A stretch of 61,986 nt of DNA from Prochloron sp. SulCav_FS08_3_32_3330 (GCA_020721205.1 DYNF01000005.1:11480-73465), one strand, 5' to 3'. Shown: positions 1 through 10,899, counted from the first letter of the stretch. The notes: generated by a model from the letters alone, not told the origin. Made by a program: numbers and translations.

Positions 1-135
1 ACTTCTTGTTAAACTTCTTGTTAAACTTCTTGTTAAACTTCTTGTTAAACTTCTTGTTAAACTTCTTCTTAAACTTCTTGTTAAACTTCTTGTTAAACTT
101 CTTGTTAAACTTCTTGTTAAACTTCTTCTTAAACA
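1..135. repeat. 12-bp tandem repeat (acttcttgttaa), about 11 units, starts at the window edge
   Basis: Direct reading of near-perfect 12-mers; the translated LNFL repeat ORF is a by-product. Confidence 0.95.
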
Positions 136-137
136 AA

Positions 138-186
138 AATAAAACTTCCGAAATAGTAGAAACCTCGGAAGTTTTATTTTTACGAA
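138..186. terminator. Bidirectional intrinsic terminator
   Basis: AAAATAAAACTTCCGA...TCGGAAGTTTTATTTTT hairpin with A/T tracts on both sides. Confidence 0.75.
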
Positions 187-208
187 TATTTTAAAATTGT
201 TTTTTACA

Positions 209-940
209 TTAATAAGCACCATTATTGCGGGGAAATAACATTACGCCAATCGTTTTCATAATAATCCAAATATCCATAAAAGAATTACGAGAATTAGCGT
301 AATAAACATCCATTCTAATGCGCTTATCGTAGGGAATATCATTACGTCCTGAAACTTGCCATAAACCTGTTATTCCGGGACGAATAGTTAAAACTTTTTT
401 AATTCGATAACCATATCTAGGAAGTTCATTTGGCACTAAAGGACGAGGTCCTACCACACTCATATCTCCCATTAAAACATTCCAAAATTGAGGAAATTCA
501 TCTAAACTTGTATAACGTAAAAATTGACCGATCCAAGTAATCCGAGGGTCTTTTTTAAGTTTAAAATTTTCGTCAAATTCTTGTTTTAAATTAGGGCTTT
601 CTTCTAACAGGGTTTCTAATACTTGATCCGCATTATTAACCATTGTTCTAAATTTAACACAACCAAATGTTTTAAAATCTTTACCTACTCTTTTTTGAAT
701 ATAAAAAATAGGTCCCGGGGAACTAAGGGCAATTAAAATTGCTAAAATTAAATATAAAGGGAAACAAAAAATTAAAACAGATAGGGAAAAAACAATGTCA
801 AACAGTCTTTTACTAATATCTCCTGTTAAAGTGGGAACAGATGTTCCCTGAAGTCTTAAGTTTGACATCATCCCAGACAAACTGTTTTGACAGAATGCTT
901 GTACTACTTTAACGGAGATTATTTGGCTATTAGTAGTCAT
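209..940 (-). CDS. Bacterial sugar transferase (undecaprenyl-phosphate glycosyl-1-phosphate transferase type)
   Basis: KRLFDIVFSLSVLIF...SPGPIFYIQKRVGKDF...KFRTM...DEFPQFWNVLMGDMSVVGPRP motifs. Confidence 0.93.
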   Translation of the reverse strand: MTTNSQIISVKVVQAFCQNSLSGMMSNLRLQGTSVPTLTGDISKRLFDIVFSLSVLIFCFPLYLILAILIALSSPGPIFYIQKRVGKDFKTFGCVKFRTMVNNADQVLETLLEESPNLKQEFDENFKLKKDPRITWIGQFLRYTSLDEFPQFWNVLMGDMSVVGPRPLVPNELPRYGYRIKKVLTIRPGITGLWQVSGRNDIPYDKRIRMDVYYANSRNSFMDIWIIMKTIGVMLFPRNNGAY

Positions 941-1058
941 TTCACTCCTCTATACACAAATCACACCACATATTCTTGAGATCATATAACCATCATGCTA
1001 AAAATTAGCATCTTTGGTCACAGATTTAAGATTTTTTTAATTCTCAAAGAATTATCTT

Positions 1059-2195
1059 TTATCTTATCTTGTTAACACAATTTTCAACAAAATTTAGATA
1101 ATTCTGTCTAAAAATAGGGGTAGAAAATTTTTCGGCTTGAATACGGCAATTTTCTAGGTTAAATTGATGTGAAATTTTCTCAAAAGTTTCTACTGTTTCC
1201 ACTAACGCTTGAGGAGTTTGGGGGTAAAAGTGTAAGCCTGTACCCTTTGTGGGATATTGACGCAGATCTATCACCGTTTCTAAAGCCCCTCCTTCCCCGT
1301 AGGCGATCACGGGAGTGCCACAGGCTTGTGCTTCTACTAAAGCTATGCCAAAATCTTCACAGGAAGCATAAATAAAAGCTTTTGCTTTTCTCATATATTC
1401 TTCTACTATCTGATTAGATTGAGTGCCTAATATTGTAATATTATCCTTTGCCATTTTTTTGATTAATTCTAGTTGATTTCCTCCCCCAATAATTACCAAT
1501 TTTTTTCCTAATTTATTAAAGGCTTCTACCATTAAAGTAACTTGTTTATAACTAACTAATCTGGTTACAGTTAAATAAAAATCTTCTTTCTGAGAATTAT
1601 AAATAAATCTGTCTAAATTTACGGGAGGATAAATAACTTTTGCTTCTCTACGATAACATCTCCAGATTCGTTTTGCTGTATGATTAGAGTTAGCAATAAA
1701 ATAATCTACTCTATTAGCTGAAATGACATCCCATTGACGTAAATTATGTAAAATATAGCGGGTTAAAATTCCTTGTAATCCTTTACCTAAAATACTGTTA
1801 TTAAGATAGTCAAAAGTTAAATCCCAAGCATAACGCATAGGAGTATGACAATAACAAATATGGGTTTGATGGGGGCTTGTGAGAATACCTTTAGCGACGG
1901 CATGAGAGGAAGATAAAATTACATCATACTCTCTTAAATCTAATTGTTCAATCGCAAAAGGTAATAAGGGTAAATATTTTTGAATGCCATTTTTAGCTAA
2001 AGGAAAATGTTGTAAAAAAGTTGTACCTATTTTCTTTTGATAAAGATAACTTTGAGGATTTGTAGATTCAAAATCTATTAAAGCATAGAGATCTGCTTCA
2101 ATAGTTTGTAATATTTCTTCTACTACTAATTCTGATCCTCCAGTGGCTTTTGGTGTCAACCATTCATGAACTAAGGCGTAAGATAATTTTGTCAT
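1059..2195 (-). CDS. Glycosyltransferase family 4
   Basis: GT-B fold motifs, C-terminal EDFGIALVEAQACGTPVIAYGEGGALETV. Confidence 0.9.
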   Translation of the reverse strand: MTKLSYALVHEWLTPKATGGSELVVEEILQTIEADLYALIDFESTNPQSYLYQKKIGTTFLQHFPLAKNGIQKYLPLLPFAIEQLDLREYDVILSSSHAVAKGILTSPHQTHICYCHTPMRYAWDLTFDYLNNSILGKGLQGILTRYILHNLRQWDVISANRVDYFIANSNHTAKRIWRCYRREAKVIYPPVNLDRFIYNSQKEDFYLTVTRLVSYKQVTLMVEAFNKLGKKLVIIGGGNQLELIKKMAKDNITILGTQSNQIVEEYMRKAKAFIYASCEDFGIALVEAQACGTPVIAYGEGGALETVIDLRQYPTKGTGLHFYPQTPQALVETVETFEKISHQFNLENCRIQAEKFSTPIFRQNYLNFVENCVNKIR

Positions 2196-2208
2196 TTATT
2201 ATATTTAT

Positions 2209-2362
2209 TATAGTAGGTTTGTTGGGCATCTTTATTGCTATTTTGATTTATTTTGTAGTGCTAAAACCCCACAACTATAAGATTTATTTTGTCATGCTAG
2301 AGCTTCAACAACGAACAAGATTTATTTTGTAGTGCTAAAGCCCAACAACGAACAAAATTTAT
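2209..2362. repeat. Degenerate cluster of the GTTGTTG...TAGCGCTAAAGC...CAACAACGAAC palindromic repeat (family 2)
   Basis: Repeated GTAGTGCTAAA(A/G)CCC(C)ACAAC motifs. Confidence 0.7.
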
Positions 2363-2455
2363 TTTATTGTTTCTTTTTTTGTAACAACGATCCATTTTAT
2401 CAAACAATCTTATAATTTAAAAGTAGGAATAATTCAATTTTACAGGAAAATTACC

Positions 2456-3172
2456 ATGAAAAATATTTTATCAAAAAAATCTGTTAATTTAGGTCAATCT
2501 TTAATCCTTGCTATTTGTTTAAGTTTTGTGCCAATTTTACCTAGTTTTGCTCAACAAACTCTATTACGCACTTTAACTGTAACTGGTCAAGGTGAATATT
2601 CTATCCCTACTACCCTCACAAGAGTACAATTAGGCGTAGAAATTCAGGGTAAAACCGCTCAAGAAGTACAAGAAGAAGTTGCCCGACGCTCTACTCAAGT
2701 GGTTAATTTATTGCGATCGCAGAATGTGAGTCAACTGGAAACTACAGGAATTAGTTTGCAACCTCAGTATAATTACGACAATAATCAGCAACAATTAATT
2801 GGTTATAAAGGAATAAACACTGTTAGTTTTGAAATAGAAACGGACAAAGCGGGGAATTTATTAGATCGATCGGTGGAAGTAGGGGCGACGAGGATTGATA
2901 ATATTAGTTTTACGGCGGATGAGGATGCGATCGCCGCCGCTCAAAGAGAAGCTTTAAGGGAAGCCACCTTAGACGCTCAAAGTCAAGGAGAGGCGGTATT
3001 AGGGGCGTTAAATTTAAGTCCACAGGAAATTATCGGGATTCAGGTTAATGGAGCGAATCCTCCTATAACTCCGATGTTTGATGTGGCTGTCCGTAGCTCA
3101 GAATTTAAAACTCAAGTGATAGGAGGTGATCAGACGATTCAGAGTTCAGTAACATTACAGATTAGATATTAG
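2456..3172 (+). CDS. SIMPL domain (DUF541) exported protein
   Basis: Signal peptide, LTVTGQGEYSIPTTLTRVQLGVEIQGKTAQEVQ, VTLQIRY end. Confidence 0.9.
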   Translation: MKNILSKKSVNLGQSLILAICLSFVPILPSFAQQTLLRTLTVTGQGEYSIPTTLTRVQLGVEIQGKTAQEVQEEVARRSTQVVNLLRSQNVSQLETTGISLQPQYNYDNNQQQLIGYKGINTVSFEIETDKAGNLLDRSVEVGATRIDNISFTADEDAIAAAQREALREATLDAQSQGEAVLGALNLSPQEIIGIQVNGANPPITPMFDVAVRSSEFKTQVIGGDQTIQSSVTLQIRY

Positions 3173-3362
3173 TCATTGGTTATTGGTTATTGGTCATTTG
3201 TCATTGGTCATTTGTCATTTGTCATTGGTTATTGGTTATTTGTTATTGGTTATTACTCATTACTTATTACTCATTACTCATTACTCATTACTCATTACTC
3301 ATTACTCATTACTCATTACTCATTACTCATTACTCATTACTCATTACTCATTACTTATTACT
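3172..3362. repeat. Heptameric tandem repeats (cattggt/catttgt changing to cattact)
   Basis: Direct reading; the overlapping plus-strand ORFs are repeat translations. Confidence 0.95.
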
Positions 3363-3390
3363 AGACTTCTGTAAGAAGTCTATGACTTAA

Positions 3391-3463
3391 TGGAGCTAAG
3401 GAGACTCGAACTCCTGACCCTTACGCTGCCAGCGTAATGCTCTACCAACTGAGCTATAACCCC
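3391..3463 (-). tRNA. tRNA-Ala(GGC)
   Basis: Cloverleaf on minus strand; anticodon stem TTACG, loop CTGGCAG, stem CGTAA; D-arm GCTC/GAGC; no encoded CCA. Confidence 0.95.
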
Positions 3464-3540
3464 TTTATTTTCATTAATACATCATCTCTTAATTATGTCA
3501 TTTCGTCAAGTCCTAATTTGATTTTTTTTGTTACACAAAA

Positions 3541-4200
3541 TTAAGCAATCTCTAAAACCTTGTTTTGATCACTATTTTCAGCATTTTCACTATCAATTCC
3601 ATAAATAATTTTAAGATCCTCAGGTAAATTTCCCTCAAGAATAATCTGGGCTTTTTCTAATTTTTGTTTCACTTGTGCCGGAGTACAAAGTTGTCCTTCA
3701 GCCTGTAAATAAGCCGCTATACGAGTTTCACTCCAATGGAAATTTTCTGACATAATCAACATTAAACGCAGATCCGCCGCCATTAACTCTAAAGCTTGTT
3801 CTAAATAACACCATAATGCCGGAGGAGTATCCATCAAATTATAATTAATTGTTTCCACTGGAGGCGCATCAAATTGATTCAGACAAACGGCTGTCATATT
3901 AATAAGCCAATTTTGAAATGAACTTGTTTCCCCTTCATCTTCCGGGGGTAAAACTAGCCCCCGCATTTCATAAAATATATGTCGCCATGTTAAACCAAAA
4001 ATATAATCCCCTTGTACTGGGGATCTGGCTGAATGAGAGATTAAAGTATAAACAATCGGACTATAACGACAAACAATCGTAGTAAAATATTTACCCTGTT
4101 CAGGATATCTTTGAAATAAAGTAAGTAAATCCCGATCGCTATAATGAAAAAGGGATTTTACCAAACGATGATTAGATTCAGGAAAATGAGGAATACGCAT
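3541..4200 (-). CDS. Conserved cyanobacterial protein, possibly sigma-factor-like helical protein
   Basis: Intact ORF; DLLTLFQRYPEQGKYFTTIVCRYSPIVYTLI segment resembles cyanobacterial sigma-like proteins. Confidence 0.5.
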   Translation of the reverse strand: MRIPHFPESNHRLVKSLFHYSDRDLLTLFQRYPEQGKYFTTIVCRYSPIVYTLISHSARSPVQGDYIFGLTWRHIFYEMRGLVLPPEDEGETSSFQNWLINMTAVCLNQFDAPPVETINYNLMDTPPALWCYLEQALELMAADLRLMLIMSENFHWSETRIAAYLQAEGQLCTPAQVKQKLEKAQIILEGNLPEDLKIIYGIDSENAENSDQNKVLEIA

Positions 4201-4232
4201 CTTTAAAATTACTCTCTTAAGCTTAAAATTTA

Positions 4233-4877
4233 TTGTATTATTTTCTTGTTAAACTTAAACATAGATCTGATTACCAATTCTACTTTATAATATCAATAAC
4301 AATTATGAATTTTTATTCTTCTTATTATTTTGGCTCATTTTTGCCATCTTTACCCTTAGATAGTCTTTTCAGCACTCAAGGCATTATGGTGATGCTTTTG
4401 ATGGCTTATGGTGGGGCTATGTGGATGTTTTTAAGTAGTGCGCCTAAAGTCCACACAATTATGGTTTCAGATCTGGCGATCGCCAAGGCATTTTATGAAG
4501 GACTTTTAAATTTACCTGTGGCGGATATTCCTTTACATTATTATTATAATTATGAACAGACTTTAGGATTAGGGGCAATAGATCCCAATTATCTTGCCGC
4601 TAATCCGATGGTATCAAGCCCAAGAGGATTACAAGGCAATGAAGGATTATGGTATCAATTGAAAAAAAATACCCAATTACATATAATTGCTGGAGCAAAT
4701 TTAGGTACAAAAAATAATCAACGTCATGTGTGTTTTGATCAAAAATGTTTAGCAGATATTTTATTAAAAGTTCAAGCCAGACGTTTAAAATATAAAGTCA
4801 GAACTAATCGTCCTCTTAATTTTTTAGTTAAGGATCTGGACGAGCGAGTGATTGAAATGGCGGAAGTTTCTAATTAA
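4233..4877 (+). CDS. Glyoxalase-like domain protein; start may be downstream (ATG at about 4305)
   Basis: KVHTIMVSDLAIAKAFYEGLLNLPVADIPLHYYYNYEQTLGLG, VOC-like. Confidence 0.7.
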   Translation: MYYFLVKLKHRSDYQFYFIISITIMNFYSSYYFGSFLPSLPLDSLFSTQGIMVMLLMAYGGAMWMFLSSAPKVHTIMVSDLAIAKAFYEGLLNLPVADIPLHYYYNYEQTLGLGAIDPNYLAANPMVSSPRGLQGNEGLWYQLKKNTQLHIIAGANLGTKNNQRHVCFDQKCLADILLKVQARRLKYKVRTNRPLNFLVKDLDERVIEMAEVSN

Positions 4878-4881
4878 TAAA

Positions 4882-4951
4882 AATAGGTTTGTTGTGGTGC
4901 TATTTAGCACCACATCTTAAGTAGCACTGAAGTGCAACAACGAACCTATTT
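4882..4951. repeat. Family-2 palindromic repeat
   Basis: aataggtttgttgtggtgc...gtgcaacaacgaacctatt. Confidence 0.85.
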
Positions 4952-4995
4952 TTTCCCTAGTCAACTAACTAATGATATATTGATAAATTAAATTA

Positions 4996-6870
4996 ATGAC
5001 CTCTTTAACTTCTAACAAAAATAACAAAAATAAAGAAAATGATTGGGGTTTATTCTTAAAATTACTCCCCTATGCTCGTCAAAATTTAATCCCTTTAATT
5101 ATTTCTTTTATTCTCTTAATTCCTATTTCTATTTGTGGGGCAATTCAACCTTTAATTATTGGGGAATCTGTCTCTTTATTACAAAAGGAAAAAACTTGGT
5201 CTTTTTTACAAAAGTTACCTATTGAAAAAGGTTTACAATTATTAGTAATAATTCTCTTATCTAGTATTCTTATTCGCTTAGTTTTTCTGGCTTTACAAGG
5301 TTATATTGTGCAAAAAGTAGGGCAAGAAATAACCGCAGGTATTCGTCAAGATCTGTTTAATCATATTACTTCTTTAGCTTCTAGTTTTTTTGATAAAACT
5401 CCCGTGGGGCGTTTAGTTACTCGGATTACTAATGATGTGGAAGCTTTAGGCGATGTGTTTGCGACCGGGGCGATCGGCATTATTAATGATGTAGTTTATA
5501 TTTTAGTCATATTAATTACAATTTTTTCTTTACAATGGAAACTAGCTTTAATGTTAGTTTTAATGTTAATTCCTGTGAGTGCTTTAATTATTTATTTTCA
5601 ACAACAATTTAGAATTGCTAACTATAAAGCAAGGGATGAATTATCAAAATTAAATTCTATGTTACAGGAAAATGTAACGGGTATTAATATTGTACAATTA
5701 TTCCGCCGAGAACAATTTAATTCCGAACTTTTTAGAAAAGTAAACAACCGTTATCAAGAAGAAGTTAATAAAACAATTTTTCATGATTCGGCGGTTTCTT
5801 CTACTTTAGAATGGATTTCTTTAATGGCGATCGGCGGAGTATTATGGTTAGGAGGAAACTACGTTTTAGAGAATACTTTAACTTTTGGTACATTATCAGC
5901 TTTTATTTTATATTCCCAAAGATTATTTAATCCTTTAAGACAATTTGCTGATAAATTTACTATGTTTCAATCAGGTTTTACTGCCATTGAAAGAATTACA
6001 GAATTGATGAATGAAGCGATTGAAATAGAAGATAAACAAGAAACTTTATCCTTAGAAAATTTAGATAATGAAAACAATCTTGAATTAAAAATAACTCAAG
6101 ATGCTAACGGTTTTTATTATGCTAAAAATCAAGCGACAAAACAAGGAGAAATTATCTTTGATCATGTCTGGTTTGGCTATAAAAATGATGAGTATGTTTT
6201 AAAGGATTTAAACTTTGTTATTCCCGCAGGTCAAAAAGTTGCTTTAGTGGGTCCCACAGGCGCAGGAAAAACCTCAATTATTCGTTTACTTTGTCGTTTA
6301 TATGAGCCAACAAAAGGTAGAATTTTAATAGATGGAATTGATATTAGAGATATTTCTCAAACGGATTTAAGAACTTATATTGGGGTAATTTTACAAGAAA
6401 GTTTTATCTTTGCTGGAGATGTAAAACGCAATATTACTTTAGGAGAAAATTATCCTTTAGAAGTGATTAAAAATGCCGCCGAAATCACAAATGTGGCTTC
6501 TTTTATTGAAGATTTACCCCAAGGTTATGATACTCTTTTAAGGGAAAGAGGCACTAATTTATCAGGGGGACAAAAACAATTATTAGCTTTTGCGAGGATT
6601 GCGATTAGAAATCCTCGGGTATTAGTATTAGATGAAGCTACTTCAAGTTTAGATGTGGGTACAGAAAAATTAATTCAAAATGCTTTAGATAATTTATTAT
6701 TAGAGCGCACAGCTATTATTATTGCGCACCGTTTATCTACGATTAGAAATGTAGATCAAATTTTAGTTTTGAAAAAAGGTGAATTAATTGAATCTGGTTC
6801 TCATGATGCTTTATTAATACAAAAAGGTTTATATTTTAGCTTGTATCAACTTCAGATGTTGGGAAGTTAA
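4996..6870 (+). CDS. ABC transporter, fused permease/ATP-binding (MdlB/MsbA type)
   Basis: TM domain plus GPTGAGKTS Walker A, LSGGQKQ, VLVLDEATSSLD. Confidence 0.95.
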   Translation: MTSLTSNKNNKNKENDWGLFLKLLPYARQNLIPLIISFILLIPISICGAIQPLIIGESVSLLQKEKTWSFLQKLPIEKGLQLLVIILLSSILIRLVFLALQGYIVQKVGQEITAGIRQDLFNHITSLASSFFDKTPVGRLVTRITNDVEALGDVFATGAIGIINDVVYILVILITIFSLQWKLALMLVLMLIPVSALIIYFQQQFRIANYKARDELSKLNSMLQENVTGINIVQLFRREQFNSELFRKVNNRYQEEVNKTIFHDSAVSSTLEWISLMAIGGVLWLGGNYVLENTLTFGTLSAFILYSQRLFNPLRQFADKFTMFQSGFTAIERITELMNEAIEIEDKQETLSLENLDNENNLELKITQDANGFYYAKNQATKQGEIIFDHVWFGYKNDEYVLKDLNFVIPAGQKVALVGPTGAGKTSIIRLLCRLYEPTKGRILIDGIDIRDISQTDLRTYIGVILQESFIFAGDVKRNITLGENYPLEVIKNAAEITNVASFIEDLPQGYDTLLRERGTNLSGGQKQLLAFARIAIRNPRVLVLDEATSSLDVGTEKLIQNALDNLLLERTAIIIAHRLSTIRNVDQILVLKKGELIESGSHDALLIQKGLYFSLYQLQMLGS

Positions 6871-6886
6871 CAAAAAGTAAAAATTA

Positions 6887-7055
6887 AACCCGGGTCGCCC
6901 GTGGTTTTGTTTATGTAGCAACGGGTTTTAACCCGTTGCCTGTTGTTTTTTTCCCAACGGGTTAAAACCCGATGTTACCCTTTTTTCCCAACGGGTTAAA
7001 ACCCGATGTTACCCTTTTTTCCCAACGGGTTTTAACCCGTTGCCTGTTGCTTTTT
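6887..7055. repeat. Family-1 nested palindrome locus, expanded outer hairpins
   Basis: Four copies of AACGGGTTWWAACCCGNTG plus AAACCCGGGTCGCCCGTGGTTT. Confidence 0.9.
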
Positions 7056-7079
7056 GGAGAATGAAAAATTCTGAATAAA

Positions 7080-8546
7080 TTAAGATTCAGGAATAGTAAT
7101 ATCAATCATTTTAACATTCATTCCTAAATCAGTTAAAGGAGGATTAATTTCCGATTGATTTCCTACTACTAAAGTTACAATCTGGTCAGGTTTTAAATAG
7201 GTTTTAGCTACTCTTTGAATATCCTCAATCGTTGTAGATTTTACCCCCGCTTGATAAGTAAAAATAAAATCCGTAGGATAACCGAAATATTCATATCTTA
7301 AGAGACGAGAAAGAGTTTGAGAAGGCTCTTGAAATTTAAAGACAAAAGAATTTAAAATTGAGTCTTTTGCATCATTTAATTCTTTCTCTGTAACGGGTTC
7401 ATTTTGTAACTTTTCAATCTCCTTAAATAGCCCTTGAATAAAGGGAACTGTCTTTTCTGAACGAGTTTGTCCTCCCGCTATAAATACCCCCGGATAATCA
7501 TAAGTTGCTGACCAAAAACCATAAACAGAATAAGCTAAACCTTGACGGGATCTTAACTCATTAAAAAGTCTCCCGCCAAAGCCACTAAATACTCCATTTA
7601 ATACAGTCAATTGAGCATAATCAGTATCTTTTAATTGTCCTCCTAAATGCCCTAAAACAATATTACTTTGATTTAATTGAGGTTGATCTACAAAGAAAAC
7701 ATCTTTAGTTTGTACCTGATTTGCCGAGGGAATATTAATCGAATTAGAAGTAATATTCGGTTGCCAATTACCAAAAACTTCCTCAATTAAATTCTTCATT
7801 TGTTGAGAATTAAAATCCCCTACAATCCCTAATAAAATATTTTGAGGCTGATAGTAATTTTGATAAAAATTAACCGGATCTTCCTTTTGAATATTATTTA
7901 AAGTAGCATATTCAATTGTGCGCCCGTAGGGGCTATTTTCGCCGTAAATTAACTTATCAAATTCCCGACTAGCAATATCTCCAGAATCGTCATTTCTTCG
8001 GGCAATTGAGCCTTTTAATTGCATTTTAATTAACTCAAATTGTGCCGGATCAAAAGCTGGTTCTTTAATCACTTCACCAAATAAGCGAAAAACGAAATCA
8101 GTATCCTCACTTAAAGCACTAAATCCTACATTTCCTAAAGTATTATCAATGCCACTTTCCACAGAAGCCGCCCTCTGTTCTAAAATTTGGTTTAAGTCAT
8201 TGGGAGGATGATTTTTCGTACCTCCTGTGCGCATTAAATCCCCTGTAATACCTGCTAAACCAACTTTTTGACCATCTTCTAAACGAGAACCAGTCTTAAT
8301 AAAAGCTTGTCCACTGATTAAAGGTAATTCATGATCCTCTATTAAATAGACAGTTATACCATTTTTCAATTGATAACGCTCATAATCAGGTAATTGAATT
8401 TCGGGTAAAGGCGGAAATTCTAACTCAGTATAATGGCGTGGTGTGTCAGCCATAGCGGGAACACGGGAAAATAGGACTAAAATTAAGGTTAAAGACATTA
8501 AAATTAGCCAAGGAATCAGTTTAGGAAATTTTAGTTTTTTCATCAT
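7080..8546 (-). CDS. M16 family zinc peptidase-like protein
   Basis: YQLKNGITVYLIEDHELPLISGQAFIKTGSRLED...GLAYSVYGFW. Confidence 0.9.
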   Translation of the reverse strand: MMKKLKFPKLIPWLILMSLTLILVLFSRVPAMADTPRHYTELEFPPLPEIQLPDYERYQLKNGITVYLIEDHELPLISGQAFIKTGSRLEDGQKVGLAGITGDLMRTGGTKNHPPNDLNQILEQRAASVESGIDNTLGNVGFSALSEDTDFVFRLFGEVIKEPAFDPAQFELIKMQLKGSIARRNDDSGDIASREFDKLIYGENSPYGRTIEYATLNNIQKEDPVNFYQNYYQPQNILLGIVGDFNSQQMKNLIEEVFGNWQPNITSNSINIPSANQVQTKDVFFVDQPQLNQSNIVLGHLGGQLKDTDYAQLTVLNGVFSGFGGRLFNELRSRQGLAYSVYGFWSATYDYPGVFIAGGQTRSEKTVPFIQGLFKEIEKLQNEPVTEKELNDAKDSILNSFVFKFQEPSQTLSRLLRYEYFGYPTDFIFTYQAGVKSTTIEDIQRVAKTYLKPDQIVTLVVGNQSEINPPLTDLGMNVKMIDITIPES

Positions 8547-8645
8547 TAAAATTATTGGTTAATAGTTATTGGTTATTTGTTATTTGTCCTTTATAAAAAT
8601 GTACCTCATAACCTTGAAAAATGCTATAAGTTTTAATCATTTTCA

Positions 8646-8936
8646 TTAAAATTTATTTCGACCTCGCATTTCATCTAATTCAGCATTTATATCATCTATA
8701 TCTAATAATTTTAGATTAGGATCGGCAATAATTTTTTGTCTAATTGCCCAAAGTTTTTTACCTAATTCTGTTTTAGGTTGATAAACAATTTCTTGATTTT
8801 CTGTCACCTTAACTTGATTTTTAGATTCGTTTTCTTTTACTTTAGATTTAGATAGAGACTCAATTAAATTTAAAATTTGTGTTTGTTCATCTATGTTTAA
8901 AGTTTCCCATTTATCTAATAATTGTTTATTAGTCAT
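8646..8936 (-). CDS. Small hypothetical protein, orphan antitoxin-like
   Basis: LGKKLWAIRQKIIADPN...ELDEMRG C-terminal pattern. Confidence 0.4.
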   Translation of the reverse strand: MTNKQLLDKWETLNIDEQTQILNLIESLSKSKVKENESKNQVKVTENQEIVYQPKTELGKKLWAIRQKIIADPNLKLLDIDDINAELDEMRGRNKF

Positions 8937-9109
8937 TTTTTTACTCCTAAATTAATTTGTTATTAAAAGTAAGAAAAGTAGATTGCTTGTTACAAACATT
9001 ACTTATTTTTCTATAATAGAATATAATAAACAATATGTAAATATAAAAAAATCAAAATTTATGAAAAAATTAGATCAAAATTTAACAATTTAAGTTGCTT
9101 TAGCTTTTG

Positions 9110-9275
9110 GGTAGCAACGGGTTAAAACCCGTTGCTACCCAAACAAAACCCGTCTTTACGGGTTTTTAGGTTAAACATTAACTAATATTTAATCAGAAAA
9201 TCTGCGAAGGCAGGTTTTGTTTATATAGCAAGGGGTTTAAACTCCTTATCTCCCGACTTTGAAAATTTGCCCCCC
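9110..9275 (+). repeat. Family-1 nested palindrome element
   Basis: Ordered modules A-B-C-D-A' read directly. Confidence 0.9.
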
Positions 9276-9322
9276 GATAATTTATAATAAAATATAATCC
9301 AATAATTTATTTTTAATTAAAT

Positions 9323-10465
9323 ATGATCCAAGCTCAACAATTCGTAGAAATAGCTAGAAAAAAAGGTTTTGAATATTATGCAGGAGTACCCTGTTCTTTT
9401 TTAACTCCTTTTATTAATTATGTTATTAATGATGAAAATTTAACCTATATTTCTTCTGCTAATGAAGGAGATGCTTTAGCAACAATTTGCGGGTTAAATA
9501 TTGGCGGTAAAAAAGGCATTGTTATGATGCAAAATTCTGGTTTAGGTAATGCGATTAATCCTTTAACTTCCCTTGCTTATACTTTTCGTATTCCTTTTAT
9601 TTTAATTACTACTTTACGAGGTGAGCCAAATTTAAAAGATGAACCTCAACATGAATTAATGGGACAAATTACGGAAAAAATGTTAGATTTAATGAATATT
9701 CCTTGGCAATATTTTCCGAATGAAGCATCAGAAATTCCCTTACTTTTAGATCAAATTGAAACTTATTTTAATCAAGAAAGTCGCCCTTATGCTTTAGTTA
9801 TGCGCAAAGGCACTGTCGCCCCCGTAACTCTCGAAAAACAAAGCATCCCTATCCCTCAATTTGAGTCAAAACCTGTTCAATCTTTTTTTCAGGTCAAAAA
9901 TGACCTACACCCTCGTCAAGAAGCCTTAGAGCGTGTTATAAGCCTCACTGATGAAATAAAAACAGTGGTTATCGGGACAACAGGTTTTACCGGACGAGAA
10001 TTATTTGCGATCGCCGATCGCCCGAATCACCTTTATCTAGTGGGATCCATGGGCTGTGCGTCGTCTTTGGGCTTAGGCTTAAGTTTAGCACGTCCTGATT
10101 TAAAAATAATAGTAATTGATGGAGATGGGGCAGGATTGATGAGAATGGGCAATTTTGCCACGATTGGCACTTATGGAAAAGGCAATTTTTATCACTTACT
10201 TTTAGATAATTCTGTACACGATTCTACAGGCGCTCAAGCCACAGTTTCAAAAAGAGTTTCTTTTGCAAAAATTGCTCAAAGTTGTGGTTATGAAATAGCC
10301 TTAGAAGGTAACAGTTTAGAATTAATTAATACTTTATTAAATATTAAAAGTGAAGGAGTAAAATTTGGACATTTAAGAATAAAAGCAGGTACGAATAAAA
10401 ATTTACCTCGTCCCAATTTAACTCCTGAACAAGTATTAAAAAGATTGATTAAACATATTAATTAA
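9323..10465 (+). CDS. aepY: Phosphonopyruvate decarboxylase
   Basis: GVPCSFLTPFINYVI, SANEGDALATICGL, MQNSGLGNAINPLTSL, VIDGDGAGLMRMG ThDP motif. Confidence 0.92.
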   Translation: MIQAQQFVEIARKKGFEYYAGVPCSFLTPFINYVINDENLTYISSANEGDALATICGLNIGGKKGIVMMQNSGLGNAINPLTSLAYTFRIPFILITTLRGEPNLKDEPQHELMGQITEKMLDLMNIPWQYFPNEASEIPLLLDQIETYFNQESRPYALVMRKGTVAPVTLEKQSIPIPQFESKPVQSFFQVKNDLHPRQEALERVISLTDEIKTVVIGTTGFTGRELFAIADRPNHLYLVGSMGCASSLGLGLSLARPDLKIIVIDGDGAGLMRMGNFATIGTYGKGNFYHLLLDNSVHDSTGAQATVSKRVSFAKIAQSCGYEIALEGNSLELINTLLNIKSEGVKFGHLRIKAGTNKNLPRPNLTPEQVLKRLIKHIN

Positions 10466-10509
10466 ATTTCTAAAAAAAAAACTTTGTTTGAATAACTTAA
10501 CAAAAAAAA

Positions 10510-10899
10510 GTGAATAAAAATGATCTGATTTTTGAATTACAAAAAGCAGGAATTAAACATAATCCTGAAAACATTTTACGCATTGAAAAACTATCAGATA
10601 ATAGAATAGTTTTTTTAGAAATTGGCAATCTAAAATCTGGTTTTACTCATATTATTAATAATCATCAAGAGGATTTTCTTAATAGAGGAATTGAGATAAA
10701 TGAACTGACCGATGCGATTATGACTGCTATTACTCAAGGTACAATAATCGGGATTCAAGGTAATAATAGAAATATCTATGAATTTAATTTTAAAGGCATA
10801 ATTCAATATATTTCTGTTAATATAAGTAATAATGGATATATTGTGGGAGCAAATCCCACTCCTCGTAAATTAATTATACGTTTTACTCAAGGAATTTAA
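10510..10899 (+). CDS. Small protein, possible BECR/PBECR-like nuclease toxin (GTG start)
   Basis: GFTHIINNHQEDFLNRGIEINELTDAIMTAITQGTIIGIQGNNRNIYEF resembles H-x3-H...D-F toxin-type RNase domains. Confidence 0.45.
   Translation: MNKNDLIFELQKAGIKHNPENILRIEKLSDNRIVFLEIGNLKSGFTHIINNHQEDFLNRGIEINELTDAIMTAITQGTIIGIQGNNRNIYEFNFKGIIQYISVNISNNGYIVGANPTPRKLIIRFTQGI

Noticed and set aside
1-194. CRISPR array or real LNFL-repeat protein
   Set aside because: Contiguous 12-mers without spacers; ORF has no start context and ends in a terminator hairpin.
3172-3390. Three overlapping plus-strand ORFs (VIGYWSF..., LLITHYS...)
   Set aside because: Translations of heptameric repeats in all frames.
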